Positions 1 through 6,253 of a stretch of 7,135 nt of DNA are shown piece by piece. The first letter of the stretch is position 1; the number at the start of each line of letters is the position of its first letter. The position numbers were made by a program, and so were the translations under genes. This DNA is from Candidatus Berkelbacteria bacterium (lineage in GTDB: Bacteria > Patescibacteriota > UBA1384 > JAHJRZ01). A model generated the notes under the pieces. That model worked only from the letters and a program-made list of their open reading frames with translations, did no database searches and was not told the origin of the DNA. The stretch spans positions 1 to 7,135 of the forward strand of contig JAPLVI010000118.1 of the NCBI GenBank assembly GCA_026397195.1, read 5' to 3'.

Positions 1-144
1 ACAAAAGGGACACCCAATAAAACAACTGAAGAGCAAAGGGAATTGTTTAATAAACTATGGTCTAGCAACCTTCCAAAGATGGAGAAAGCATTTGAACATG
101 TACTTCAACAAGACCCTGCAAAGTATCTCGGATCAAGCAGGTAA
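1..144 (+). other. Second coding-like frame at the left edge (possible frameshift or join)
   Basis: Frame 1 is open from base 1 to a TAA at 142-144. Its first 35 or so residues read like a charged amphipathic protein, for example TTEEQRELFNKLWSSNLPKM. The permease frame over the same bases is rich in Lys, Arg and Cys with no acidic residues and does not resemble an FtsX-type external domain. From about base 100 the permease frame becomes convincing. Either a one-base shift within roughly 90-120 splits the permease gene, or the end of a different gene lies here, or two sequences were joined in assembly. I do not recognise the frame-1 peptide. Confidence 0.35.
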
Positions 145-772
145 AATTAATTCAATCACGGTCGAGGCGGATTCGATAGATAATGTCGCGTCGCTGACCT
201 CGGAGATAAAATCTAAATTAGGCGACATAGTTGATGTCACCTCACAGCAAGATAGCTCCCAATCAGCGATAAAGCCGCTTGAAAATATTAAAACAATTTC
301 TTTTTATAGCTTAATCGGCTCGCTTTTAGCCGGAACAGTGATTATCTTTTTAACCATGGTAATGATTGTTAGGGAACGAAGACGGGAAATTGGAGTTTTG
401 AAGGCAATCGGTGCTTCCAATATAATCGTCGTTACTCAATTTACGGTCGAGTCTTTAGTTTTAACGCTTTTGAGCAGTGTCGTCGGTATTATTCTTGGTT
501 TAGTTTTGAGCAATCCGGTATTAAAAGTTTTAGTCAATAATTCCAGCTCAACCAGCCAAGCCGGCGGTCCGGCTGGCGGAGGAGCTAGGGGAATGATGAT
601 GCAGTTCGGGATGAGCGCCCAAGGGGCTTTGCGCGACCTTCACGCCATCGTGGGTTGGGAGATAATCATTTATGGGTTGCTTGCCGCGGTCATAATCGCA
701 TTTCTTGGCAGTGCCATCCCATCATTTGTAATCGCTAAAGTAAGACCAGCCGAGGTCTTAAGATCGGAGTAA
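2..772 (+). CDS. ABC transporter permease, MacB/FtsX type, C-terminal part (5' incomplete)
   Basis: Membrane subunit of a MacB/LolCDE-type ABC exporter, which passes ATP-driven conformational change to the extracytoplasmic side. Counting from the TTG at 92, the visible part has the end of an extracytoplasmic domain (residues 1-65), a membrane helix (about 70-93), the basic coupling segment RERRREIGVLKAIGAS (94-109) typical of the FtsX domain, a second helix (about 118-140), a Gly/Met-rich external loop (155-175), a third helix (190-212) and the family ending RPAEVLRSE. The first membrane helix and most of the external domain are missing, so TTG 92 is not a convincing start; the frame stays open to base 2. 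The peptide before about base 100 does not look like this family, while another frame does look coding there (see findings). The ATPase gene follows after 2 bases, so the two are co-transcribed. The substrate is unknown. Confidence 0.85.
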   Translation, partial: QKGHPIKQLKSKGNCLINYGLATFQRWRKHLNMYFNKTLQSISDQAGKINSITVEADSIDNVASLTSEIKSKLGDIVDVTSQQDSSQSAIKPLENIKTISFYSLIGSLLAGTVIIFLTMVMIVRERRREIGVLKAIGASNIIVVTQFTVESLVLTLLSSVVGIILGLVLSNPVLKVLVNNSSSTSQAGGPAGGGARGMMMQFGMSAQGALRDLHAIVGWEIIIYGLLAAVIIAFLGSAIPSFVIAKVRPAEVLRSE

Positions 773-774
773 AT

Positions 775-1443
775 ATGCTTTCTGTTAAAAATCTTACTAA
801 ACAATTTAAATCAGGAGATACTAAGGTCGTGGCGGTCAATAATATCAGCTTGAGCGTTCCGCAGGGCATTTTTGCCTCAATTATTGGCAAAAGTGGCAGC
901 GGTAAAAGCACCTTGCTCTCTCTTCTGGGGGCACTGGATAAACCGAGCGCCGGAGAAATTATTGTTGATGGTAGAGATATAGCTAAAATGAGTGACAGCC
1001 GGTTAATTGATTATCGTCGCAATAAAATTGGTTTTGTTTTTCAGAGTTATAATCTCATACCAAATTTATCGGCCTTAGAAAATGTAATGCTGCCTATGGA
1101 ATTTGCCGGTGTAAAAGCTAAAGCCAAAAGATTAAGGGCAGAAAAGCTTCTGCGTGAAGTCGGGTTAACCAAGGAGAAGTTTGCCCGTAAGCCGACCCGA
1201 TTATCTGGTGGTGAACAGCAGAGAATCGCCATCGCTCGAGCGCTGGCTAATTCTCCAAAATTAATTTTGGCTGATGAACCGACAGGAAATTTAGACAGTG
1301 CTACGGGAAAGATCATTATTGAATTATTGAAAAAATTAGCCAAAATCGAGAAGACGACCATTATTGCTGTTACCCATGATCAAGGTATTGCCCATGAAGC
1401 CAAAATAAAATTTACCCTTAAAGATGGCAAATTGGTAGCTTAG
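775..1443 (+). CDS. ABC transporter ATP-binding protein, MacB/LolD family
   Basis: Cytoplasmic ATPase of the exporter whose permease is the gene just upstream. All nucleotide-binding motifs are present and canonical: Walker [10 protein letters not shown] (38-46), Q-loop Gln90 in VFQSYNL, signature LSGGEQQR (143-150), Walker B LILADE with catalytic Glu168, D-loop NLD (172-174) and switch His201 in THD. The signature with the DEPTGNLD run is typical of the LolD/MacB/FtsE group. The 222-residue length is normal for a stand-alone ATPase of this group, so permease and ATPase are separate chains here. The ATG lies 2 bases after the permease stop, with a GGAG at 766-769 inside the end of that gene at 5-base spacing, which indicates coupled translation. 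The gene is intact. The substrate cannot be read from the sequence. Confidence 0.95.
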   Translation: MLSVKNLTKQFKSGDTKVVAVNNISLSVPQGIFASIIGKSGSGKSTLLSLLGALDKPSAGEIIVDGRDIAKMSDSRLIDYRRNKIGFVFQSYNLIPNLSALENVMLPMEFAGVKAKAKRLRAEKLLREVGLTKEKFARKPTRLSGGEQQRIAIARALANSPKLILADEPTGNLDSATGKIIIELLKKLAKIEKTTIIAVTHDQGIAHEAKIKFTLKDGKLVA

Positions 1444-1467
1444 CGTTAGCACCAATTATTTTAAAAT

Positions 1468-1986
1468 ATGCCAATCAACATCAATAGTTTAAAGAAAAAT
1501 TATGTCTATATTATCATTTTAATAGTTGGTTTAACGGCCCTTATTTCTGGCGGCATAGCAATCTGGCATTTCTCTAAAAAACAAACCAATTCTTCAGTCG
1601 CAGGTGTTAATGATAACCAAAATATGCCGGGGCGTAATGGTGGAAATTGGGGGCAAGGTTCAAATCGTGATAATTTTAAACCCCTTCACGGCACAATCCA
1701 ATCAATTGATGAGAGTAGCAAAACTATTGTAATGAAGGCCGATGACGGCTCCAGCAAAAATATTGTTTGTTCCGATTCGACTAGAATTATGAAACAAGAT
1801 AATGGCCAAAGAGCCAATCTTACCTTAGCTGATCTTAAAGTTAATGATGAAATTAATGTTATGAGCACTGATGATAGCCAAACGAATATTCAGGCTAGAG
1901 CAATCTTTATTGGCACATTCACTCGGCCGCAAGATAACGGCTCAGGTTCGCAGGAAAACTTTCAGGGAAACTTCAATAATAGTTAA
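1468..1986 (+). CDS. Membrane-anchored DUF5666-like protein
   Basis: A 172-residue protein with a short basic N-terminus, one membrane helix (about 13-34) that is probably an uncleaved signal anchor, an Asn/Gly-rich linker (40-70), a small beta-rich domain (about 74-148) and an Asn/Gln/Gly-rich tail. The domain pattern HGTIQSID...KTIVMKADDG...STRIMK...LADLKVNDEINV...ARAIFIG resembles DUF5666, a presumed OB-like fold of unknown function in exported proteins. It would sit outside the membrane. It starts 24 bases after the ATPase stop with no clear ribosome binding site, and a terminator follows it, so it is most likely the last gene of the exporter operon. It may be an accessory or cargo protein of the transporter, but that is inference from position only. 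Confidence 0.7.
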   Translation: MPININSLKKNYVYIIILIVGLTALISGGIAIWHFSKKQTNSSVAGVNDNQNMPGRNGGNWGQGSNRDNFKPLHGTIQSIDESSKTIVMKADDGSSKNIVCSDSTRIMKQDNGQRANLTLADLKVNDEINVMSTDDSQTNIQARAIFIGTFTRPQDNGSGSQENFQGNFNNS

Positions 1987-2021
1987 GTTTCAGTTTAGAC
2001 TGATAATTTGTTTGAGATGAC

Positions 2022-2050
2022 AAAAAAGGAGCTGCCAGGGCTCCTTTTTT
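2022..2050 (+). terminator. Rho-independent terminator of the ABC exporter operon
   Basis: A perfect inverted repeat, AAAAAAGGAGC (2022-2032) and GCTCCTTTTTT (2040-2050), flanks a 7-base loop, so the right arm ends in a run of six T. It lies 35 bases after the DUF5666-like gene and separates the exporter operon from the ZIP transporter gene. Because the stem is flanked by A and T runs, it could also act on the opposite strand. Confidence 0.9.
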
Positions 2051-2136
2051 GATTTTGATTTTATTTTTATGATGTATTGGCGATGATGATTATTTTTTAT
2101 ATTGTTAAACTAATTATAAAAAGCTCACCTGAGAAT

Positions 2137-2167
2137 TTGCTTAATTAGCTGGTAAATCTGCTAAAAT
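2137..2167 (+). promoter_or_regulatory. Extended -10 promoter of the ZIP transporter gene
   Basis: TG-C-TAAAAT (2158-2167) is a good extended -10 element. A weak -35 candidate, TTGCTT, lies at 2137-2142 with a 19-base spacer. Transcription starting about 7 bases downstream would begin at or beside the ATG at 2175, giving a leaderless mRNA. A short inverted repeat TTAGC/GCTAA (2145-2149 and 2160-2164) overlaps the -10 and could be an operator, but it is too short to be sure. The rest of the gap from 2051 to 2136 is AT-rich with nothing I recognise. Confidence 0.5.
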
Positions 2168-2174
2168 AGAAGAG

Positions 2175-2918
2175 ATGATAACACTTCTCTGGATTATTAT
2201 TGCTAATTTTATTAACGGCTTGGTCGCTTTTGCTGGCGCAATTCTTTTTATTTTCAAAGATAAAAAATTAAAGAAAATAACTGCTGCCCTAATTGCTTTT
2301 TCTGCCGGAACTTTAATCGGTGGAGGATTGTTGCATTTACTGCCTGAATCTTTAGAAAAAATAGATAAATCGACTGCTTTTCTTGTCTTTATCCTGGGTT
2401 TTAGTGTTTTCTTTTTGGTGGAAAAATATTTACATTGGCATCACTGCCACCAGGAAGAAGAGAAGTGCCCTCATCCTTTCACCTATTTAATTCTCTGGGG
2501 AGATGGTATTCATAATTTTATTGATGGTTTAGCTATTGCTGCCTCGTTTTTAGTTGATGTGCGTTTTGGCATAATCACGACACTTGCTATTATTTCTCAT
2601 GAAATACCTCAAGAAGTGACTGACTTTGCTGTTCTTATCCATGGCGGTATGGAAAGAAAAAAAGCTTTATTATATAATTTTATTGCCCAGTTAACAGCGG
2701 TTTTGGGCGGCATTTTTGGCTTTTTTTTGGCAGAAATTTTCAATTATAAGCCGTATATGTTGGCTATTGCCGCCGGAGGATTTGTCTATATTGCTGCTTC
2801 AGATTTAATCCCCGAGATAAAAAAAGAAGGGCATCTTGGCAAATCCATTATCACTTATTTACTATTTTTGGGCGGTATTGTTTTTATGATATTAATTAAA
2901 TTTTTGATGGGGGAATAA
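2175..2918 (+). CDS. ZIP family divalent metal transporter
   Basis: Integral membrane protein of 247 residues with about eight membrane helices, expected to move zinc or another divalent metal ion toward the cytoplasm. The two metal-site helices are clear. One has GDGIHNFIDGLA with His113, Asn114 and Asp117. The next has HEIPQEVTDFAVL with His142, Glu143 and Glu147; Gln146 stands where many LIV-1 type members have the second His of HEIPHE. A His/Cys/Glu-rich loop before the first of these (HWHHCHQEEEKCPH, 87-100) is a likely metal-collecting loop. A nearby LLPES (55-59) is also typical of the family. The ATG at 2175 has only AGAAGAG directly against it, too close for a normal ribosome binding site, which fits a leaderless start. 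The PlsY-fusion gene follows after 2 bases, so the two are probably one transcript. Confidence 0.92.
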   Translation: MITLLWIIIANFINGLVAFAGAILFIFKDKKLKKITAALIAFSAGTLIGGGLLHLLPESLEKIDKSTAFLVFILGFSVFFLVEKYLHWHHCHQEEEKCPHPFTYLILWGDGIHNFIDGLAIAASFLVDVRFGIITTLAIISHEIPQEVTDFAVLIHGGMERKKALLYNFIAQLTAVLGGIFGFFLAEIFNYKPYMLAIAAGGFVYIAASDLIPEIKKEGHLGKSIITYLLFLGGIVFMILIKFLMGE

Positions 2919-2920
2919 AC

Positions 2921-4135
2921 ATGACTAATATTTTTTTGATAATTATTGCACTTATCATTGGTTATCTTATCGGTTCTATTTCGCCCGCCTATATTTTGGG
3001 GCGAATTTTAAAAAAGATTGATATTCGTGAACATGGAGATGGCAATGCCGGCGGAACGAACACTAAAAATGTTTTGGGTTGGGGCCCGGCGGTGATTGTG
3101 GTTATTTTTGATTTTACCAAAGGGCTACTTGCTATGTTTATTGCCTGGAAGTTGGGTTTATCCGTTCCTTTTATCTATGCCGCTGGTTTTGCCGCTATCT
3201 TGGGCCATATTGCGCCTTTTTATTTGGGTTTTCGCGGCGGGCAGGGGGCGGCGACTGCTGTCGGCATGCTTTTTTTCTCGTTAGGCATGCTTATATCAAA
3301 AGGTTACCTTCCCTGGGATGCCTTAACTATTTTGGCTATTGCTGCTCTTTCAGTTTTTTTTATTACTCACAGCGGAACATTGACAGGGATTGTCGTTCTG
3401 CCGATGACAATATATTTTGTTCTTAATCGTTTTGATATTAATAGTTATTCTATTGGAACAGCCCTTATTATTCTTTTTCTCTTTGCGGTCCAAGTTTTTC
3501 AAGTCCACAAGAAAAAACTTTTTGCTCTTAAACCACAAACTAAGCAAGAATTGATTGTTTGGCGGCTTTATATGCGTCCGCTGGCATTGCTCCTGCTCGT
3601 TATCTATTGGTATTTTGGCAGAGTAACAGGCCTTTGGATACTTGGTATAATTACAATTTTGGCCTCAATCCCTGATATTATTCGCCTCCTTCTTCCCAGG
3701 GTAAATAAATTCTTTTTCGTAAACTGGAAACACAAGGTATATAAGAAAAAAGAAAAACGTAGTTTTTCTTCAATTACACTTTTCCTCTTTTCATTTTTTA
3801 TGATTCTCTTGCTTTTTCCTTGGCCGATTGCAGTTATTGCTCTTCTTTTTCTTGTTTTTGGTGATATGGCTTCAAAAATTTTTGGCATACAATTTGGCCA
3901 CACGCACATCTTTCCTAAAACCCATAAAGATTTAGAGGGGGCATTGGCTTATGTTTCAGTTTGTTTAGCTATTGGTTATATTGCCCATAATTATCTGCCA
4001 ATTTCGATGGCCACAGTGGCTATTGGCGCGGTGGTCGCTTCAATTGTCGAAACTTTGCCTTTAGGAGTCGATGATAATCTGACCGTCGCTCTCTCATCGG
4101 CAGCATCAATGTTCATTGCTGAAAAAATTTTTTGA
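2921..4135 (+). CDS. Fusion: PlsY-type glycerol-3-phosphate acyltransferase plus CTP-dependent lipid kinase domain
   Basis: A 404-residue multi-pass membrane protein, about twice the usual PlsY length. Residues 1 to about 195 match PlsY, which makes lysophosphatidate from acyl-phosphate and glycerol-3-phosphate. The first motif is GSISPAYILGR (18-28). The second is GDGNAGGTN (39-47), where typical PlsY has GSGNIGATN. The third is GHIAPFYLGFRGGQGAAT, with Gln in place of the Lys of GGKG. Residues from about 210 resemble the SEC59/Dgk1/phytol kinase family, CTP-dependent kinases of dolichol, diacylglycerol or phytol. Its marks are GDMASKIFG (314-322), PKTHKDLEGALA (332-343) and VETLPLGVDDNLTV (376-389). 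The reading frame is unbroken across the join, so this looks like a real fusion. A GGGGGA at 2909-2914 lies 6 bases before the ATG. The kinase substrate is unknown; acting on a lipid related to the PlsY product is an inference. Confidence 0.85.
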   Translation: MTNIFLIIIALIIGYLIGSISPAYILGRILKKIDIREHGDGNAGGTNTKNVLGWGPAVIVVIFDFTKGLLAMFIAWKLGLSVPFIYAAGFAAILGHIAPFYLGFRGGQGAATAVGMLFFSLGMLISKGYLPWDALTILAIAALSVFFITHSGTLTGIVVLPMTIYFVLNRFDINSYSIGTALIILFLFAVQVFQVHKKKLFALKPQTKQELIVWRLYMRPLALLLLVIYWYFGRVTGLWILGIITILASIPDIIRLLLPRVNKFFFVNWKHKVYKKKEKRSFSSITLFLFSFFMILLLFPWPIAVIALLFLVFGDMASKIFGIQFGHTHIFPKTHKDLEGALAYVSVCLAIGYIAHNYLPISMATVAIGAVVASIVETLPLGVDDNLTVALSSAASMFIAEKIF

Positions 4136-4153
4136 ACTAAATATATTTTTTTT

Positions 4154-4188
4154 AAAAAATAGGCCCCATCGCAGGTGCGTTGGGGCCT
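4154..4188 (-). terminator. Rho-independent terminator of the carbohydrate kinase gene
   Basis: AGGCCCCATCGCA (4161-4173) and TGCGTTGGGGCCT (4176-4188) form a long GC-rich hairpin with one mismatch and a tiny loop. On the minus strand it is followed by ATTTTTT (4160-4154). It lies 32 bases beyond the kinase stop. On the plus strand only three T follow the stem, so it would be a weaker terminator for the PlsY fusion, which ends 25 bases before it. The hairpin sits exactly where base composition switches from AT-rich to GC-rich. Confidence 0.9.
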
Positions 4189-4219
4189 TTCGGCGTGTGT
4201 TCTTATGAGTTGCGGGTTG

Positions 4220-5569
4220 CTAAGCCGCAAGCTCGGGCAGGGCATTCAATGCCCTATGGAAGGGGACCTCCTTCCCTTCTTTTCGCCAGAGGCGCACGAG
4301 TGCTTCGGCAGCCAGTCCGGCGTGGGTGGCGTTCATCGCATGTGGTGCGATGAAGGGCTGACAGCCAATGCCACGCAGGGCATCACGGAAGGCCTCGTTC
4401 TGTGACCAGCCACCAGTGATGGCGACTTCGGTGCCGAGCGGTCGGCCGAGGAAGCCAGCGACCTCATGGAGGTTCTGACGACAGGCCTCAGCCATGGTTC
4501 GGACGACAGAAGCCAGAGCCCGCGGGTGTGAGTCCTTGCATTGGTCCAGTACCCACGCAGCTGTCTTGATGCCTTCCTCGTCCCTCGGCGCCTCCTGCAG
4601 CGTCAGGATGATGCCTTGGTCGAGGCACTGCCTTGCCGCTTCGGCTGCTTCGGCGTACGTCTCGTAGCCGGCACCGTTCTTGAGCTGCTTCCAGGTTGGT
4701 CCGAGGAAGGCGGCATTGGTAATTGCCGCCTGACTATGGCCGACCCCCTCGACAGCAATCTGACTGAACTTCTCTTGGTCGGCGCCCCTCGGCACCTTGC
4801 CCTTGAACCTGACCGCCACACCTCCCCAGCTGCCGGTCCAGATGACGACGTCGGCGATGGCGAAGCCGACGAGGCGGGAGTAGACGGAGTCGTGCGAAGC
4901 AGGGACGATGTAGACGCCGTCATCGGCTTCGATCAGCTCGTGCTCATCGAAGAGCGGCCAGCCCTCAGGCTGGAAACGGCTGAAGAAGCCGTGCCCATAG
5001 AGCACATCGAAGACCCGATGGGCGTTGGGATGTAGCAGGCCCTGATCCTGTTGCATTACTGGATCGCGGCCCTGGATTCCCGATAGCCAGTAAGTCAGCA
5101 AGTCACAGAGCGGTACGATGGTCTTGGCCCGTGCGATAGTCTCCAGGGTGTCGTAGGCGGAGATCTGACAGACGGGCTGGAAGCTATCGGTAATCGTCCA
5201 GCCGCTCCAGCTCTTCCAGTTCGGTACCCGGGCTTGCACTACCTGGGAGTATCCCCGATCGAGCATGGAGCGGTAGTGCAGTAGCGGCCAGAGATTGTCC
5301 ATCGTCGGCTCATCGCCGGTGAACACGGCCAGGTCAGCACCGGGAATGCCGAAGGTGATGATGTCGCCTGGAGCAGCCTTCTCCCGGATGAGCTGAAGAA
5401 TGACTTCCTTCAGCCATTCGGCATTCCAGGCTCGGCCTTTGGGAGTGTCACTCCACCAGATGTTCGGCCACCGCATGACTTCCTTGGCGCCATTCGGTCC
5501 GTACTCAATGGCGGTCACCCCAGTTGTGACGCCGATGACCGTGGCTATGATACGCCTGTCGAGCTTCAT
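4220..5569 (-). CDS. FGGY family carbohydrate kinase
   Basis: A predicted ATP-dependent sugar kinase of 449 residues, normal length for FGGY kinases such as rhamnulokinase, fuculokinase and xylulokinase. The first domain has VPLCDLLTYWLSG (152-164) and a Gln-rich QQDQGLLHP stretch. The second has SHDS (225-228), matching the rhamnulokinase-type HDTASA with the catalytic Asp at 227, then WTGSWGG (244-250), the nucleotide-site ITGGWSQNEAF (384-394) and NATHAGLAAEAL. The N-terminal GVTTGVT (13-19) stands where the family has GIDxGTT, so the usual Asp is Thr. I chose the ATG at 5569 over the ATG at 5593 because AGGGAGAG (5578-5585) lies 8 bases upstream of it. Sampled lines are 62-67% GC against 32-33% in neighbouring genes, which points to recent transfer. 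The sugar substrate is not identifiable, and no sugar transporter or isomerase is adjacent. Confidence 0.85.
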   Translation of the reverse strand: MKLDRRIIATVIGVTTGVTAIEYGPNGAKEVMRWPNIWWSDTPKGRAWNAEWLKEVILQLIREKAAPGDIITFGIPGADLAVFTGDEPTMDNLWPLLHYRSMLDRGYSQVVQARVPNWKSWSGWTITDSFQPVCQISAYDTLETIARAKTIVPLCDLLTYWLSGIQGRDPVMQQDQGLLHPNAHRVFDVLYGHGFFSRFQPEGWPLFDEHELIEADDGVYIVPASHDSVYSRLVGFAIADVVIWTGSWGGVAVRFKGKVPRGADQEKFSQIAVEGVGHSQAAITNAAFLGPTWKQLKNGAGYETYAEAAEAARQCLDQGIILTLQEAPRDEEGIKTAAWVLDQCKDSHPRALASVVRTMAEACRQNLHEVAGFLGRPLGTEVAITGGWSQNEAFRDALRGIGCQPFIAPHAMNATHAGLAAEALVRLWRKEGKEVPFHRALNALPELAA

Positions 5570-5600
5570 GGTTTGTTCTCTCCCTGTTTCCATAGCGTTA

Positions 5601-5617
5601 CCTTGGCTTTGCCAAGG
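5601..5617 (-). promoter_or_regulatory. Leader hairpin of the kinase mRNA
   Basis: CCTTGGC and GCCAAGG form a perfect 7-base-pair inverted repeat around a 3-base loop, between the predicted kinase promoter and its ribosome binding site. It may be an operator or an RNA stem. The minus-strand sequence running into it, ACACCTCCTT, is complementary to a consensus ribosome binding site, and its CTCCTT part could pair with the kinase's own AGGGAG. Confidence 0.5.
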
Positions 5618-5641
5618 AGGTGTATCATCGCAAGTATGAAA

Positions 5642-5670
5642 ATTCTAACATAAAAATAAGTTATTGTAAA
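5642..5670 (-). promoter_or_regulatory. Sigma-70 type promoter of the kinase gene
   Basis: On the minus strand, TTTACA (5670-5665) and TAGAAT (5647-5642) are separated by exactly 17 bases, close to consensus in both boxes. Transcription would start near 5635 and give a leader of about 65 bases before the ATG at 5569. The promoter lies in AT-rich sequence just outside the GC-rich block. Confidence 0.7.
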
Positions 5671-5682
5671 CATAAACCACCA

Positions 5683-5694
5683 AAAAGATCTTTT
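5683..5694. promoter_or_regulatory. 12-base palindrome between divergent genes
   Basis: AAAAGATCTTTT is a perfect palindrome in the 5594-5786 gap. It lies 12 bases upstream of the kinase -35 box and 28 bases before the -10 of the perR-like gene. Its place suggests an operator, but short AT-rich palindromes arise easily by chance. Confidence 0.25.
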
Positions 5695-5721
5695 ATCCAC
5701 ATACTAAAATTTGTCCCTATA

Positions 5722-5736
5722 TTATAATAGTAATGA
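5722..5736 (+). promoter_or_regulatory. -10 element with overlapping PerR-box-like operator
   Basis: TATAAT (5723-5728) is a perfect -10 for the perR-like gene, giving a leader of about 50 bases; I find no good -35 at normal spacing. The same bases begin TTATAATAGTAATGA, which matches the Bacillus-type PerR box TTATAATNATTATAA at 11 of 14 fixed positions, including the whole left half-site. A PerR bound here would block its own promoter. The AT-rich background makes partial matches common, so this is a candidate only. Confidence 0.45.
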
Positions 5737-5786
5737 AGTGCAAATAGGAACGATTATTAAATAAGTTCAAAAAATTAGGATATCTT

Positions 5787-6200
5787 GTGGAAAAGGCAAC
5801 TAATAAGGTTGGGAAGATTTCGCCGCAATCCAGGATGACTAATCAAAGATTAGAAATAATTTCTTATCTACAATCGACAAAGGAACATCCAAATGCCGAA
5901 AAAATATATATTGAAATAAAGAAAAAACTGCCCAAGATTTCGCTGGGAACGATTTATCGCAATCTTGAATTTTTGCAGAAAAAAAATCTAATTAAAAAAT
6001 TAAATTTTGGCGAAGATAAAGACAGATTTGATGGCGATACTTCAGTTCATCATCATTTTTACTGCCTCCGTTGCCGACGAGTAATTGATTTGGCTCTACC
6101 TGATGCCTATCAGTTGGCAGAAAGAATTGTAAATTCTCACAATGTAGAAGTTTCAGAATTTAGTATAATATTCAAAGGAAGATGCAATATTTGCAAATAA
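5787..6200 (+). CDS. perR: Fur family peroxide-responsive repressor, PerR-like
   Basis: A DNA-binding repressor that, in known PerR proteins, loses DNA binding when peroxide oxidises the His ligands of its regulatory iron. An N-terminal winged helix (about 16-75, with SLGTIYRNLEFL as recognition helix) is followed by the metal-binding dimerisation domain. All nine Bacillus subtilis PerR metal ligands are present at a constant offset of three residues. The regulatory site is His34, Asp82, His88, His90 and Asp101; the structural zinc site is Cys93, Cys96, Cys133 and Cys136. Asp101, where Fur proteins have Glu, supports PerR over Fur. At 137 residues it is full length. The GTG start at 5787 has AGGA at 5777-5780, 6 bases upstream. 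Rubrerythrin and superoxide reductase genes follow on the same strand, classic PerR targets, so it probably controls them and itself. Confidence 0.88.
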   Translation: MEKATNKVGKISPQSRMTNQRLEIISYLQSTKEHPNAEKIYIEIKKKLPKISLGTIYRNLEFLQKKNLIKKLNFGEDKDRFDGDTSVHHHFYCLRCRRVIDLALPDAYQLAERIVNSHNVEVSEFSIIFKGRCNICK

Positions 6201-6208
6201 AAAGTTCA

Positions 6209-6232
6209 GCCATAGGCCGATCTGCCTCTGGC
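6209..6232 (+). other. Hairpin between the perR-like and rubrerythrin genes
   Basis: GCCATAGG (6209-6216) and CCTCTGGC (6225-6232) pair with one mismatch around an 8-base loop. An A run, not a T run, follows, so this is not a normal terminator for the plus strand. It lies just upstream of the rubrerythrin ribosome binding site and may affect mRNA processing or stability. Confidence 0.4.
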
Positions 6233-6253
6233 AAAAAAAGAAAGGAAACTAAT

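Noticed and set aside
4541..5035. Long plus-strand open frame, and a 106-codon minus frame, opposite or inside the kinase gene
   Set aside because: They are by-products of GC-rich coding sequence with few stops. They show no family motifs and overlap a gene with clear FGGY motifs.
4167..5632. Direct repeat CATCGCA at both ends of the GC-rich kinase block (4167-4173 and 5626-5632), as a possible target-site duplication
   Set aside because: Only seven bases are exact, one copy is part of the terminator hairpin, and a third copy lies inside the kinase gene at 4334-4340. There is no transposase or terminal inverted repeat.
5611..5650. AAGGAGGTGT followed by a five-codon plus-strand mini-frame, ATG at 5636
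   Set aside because: The spacing to the ATG is too long and the peptide is only MKILT. The purine-rich stretch is better explained as the complement of the kinase leader hairpin.
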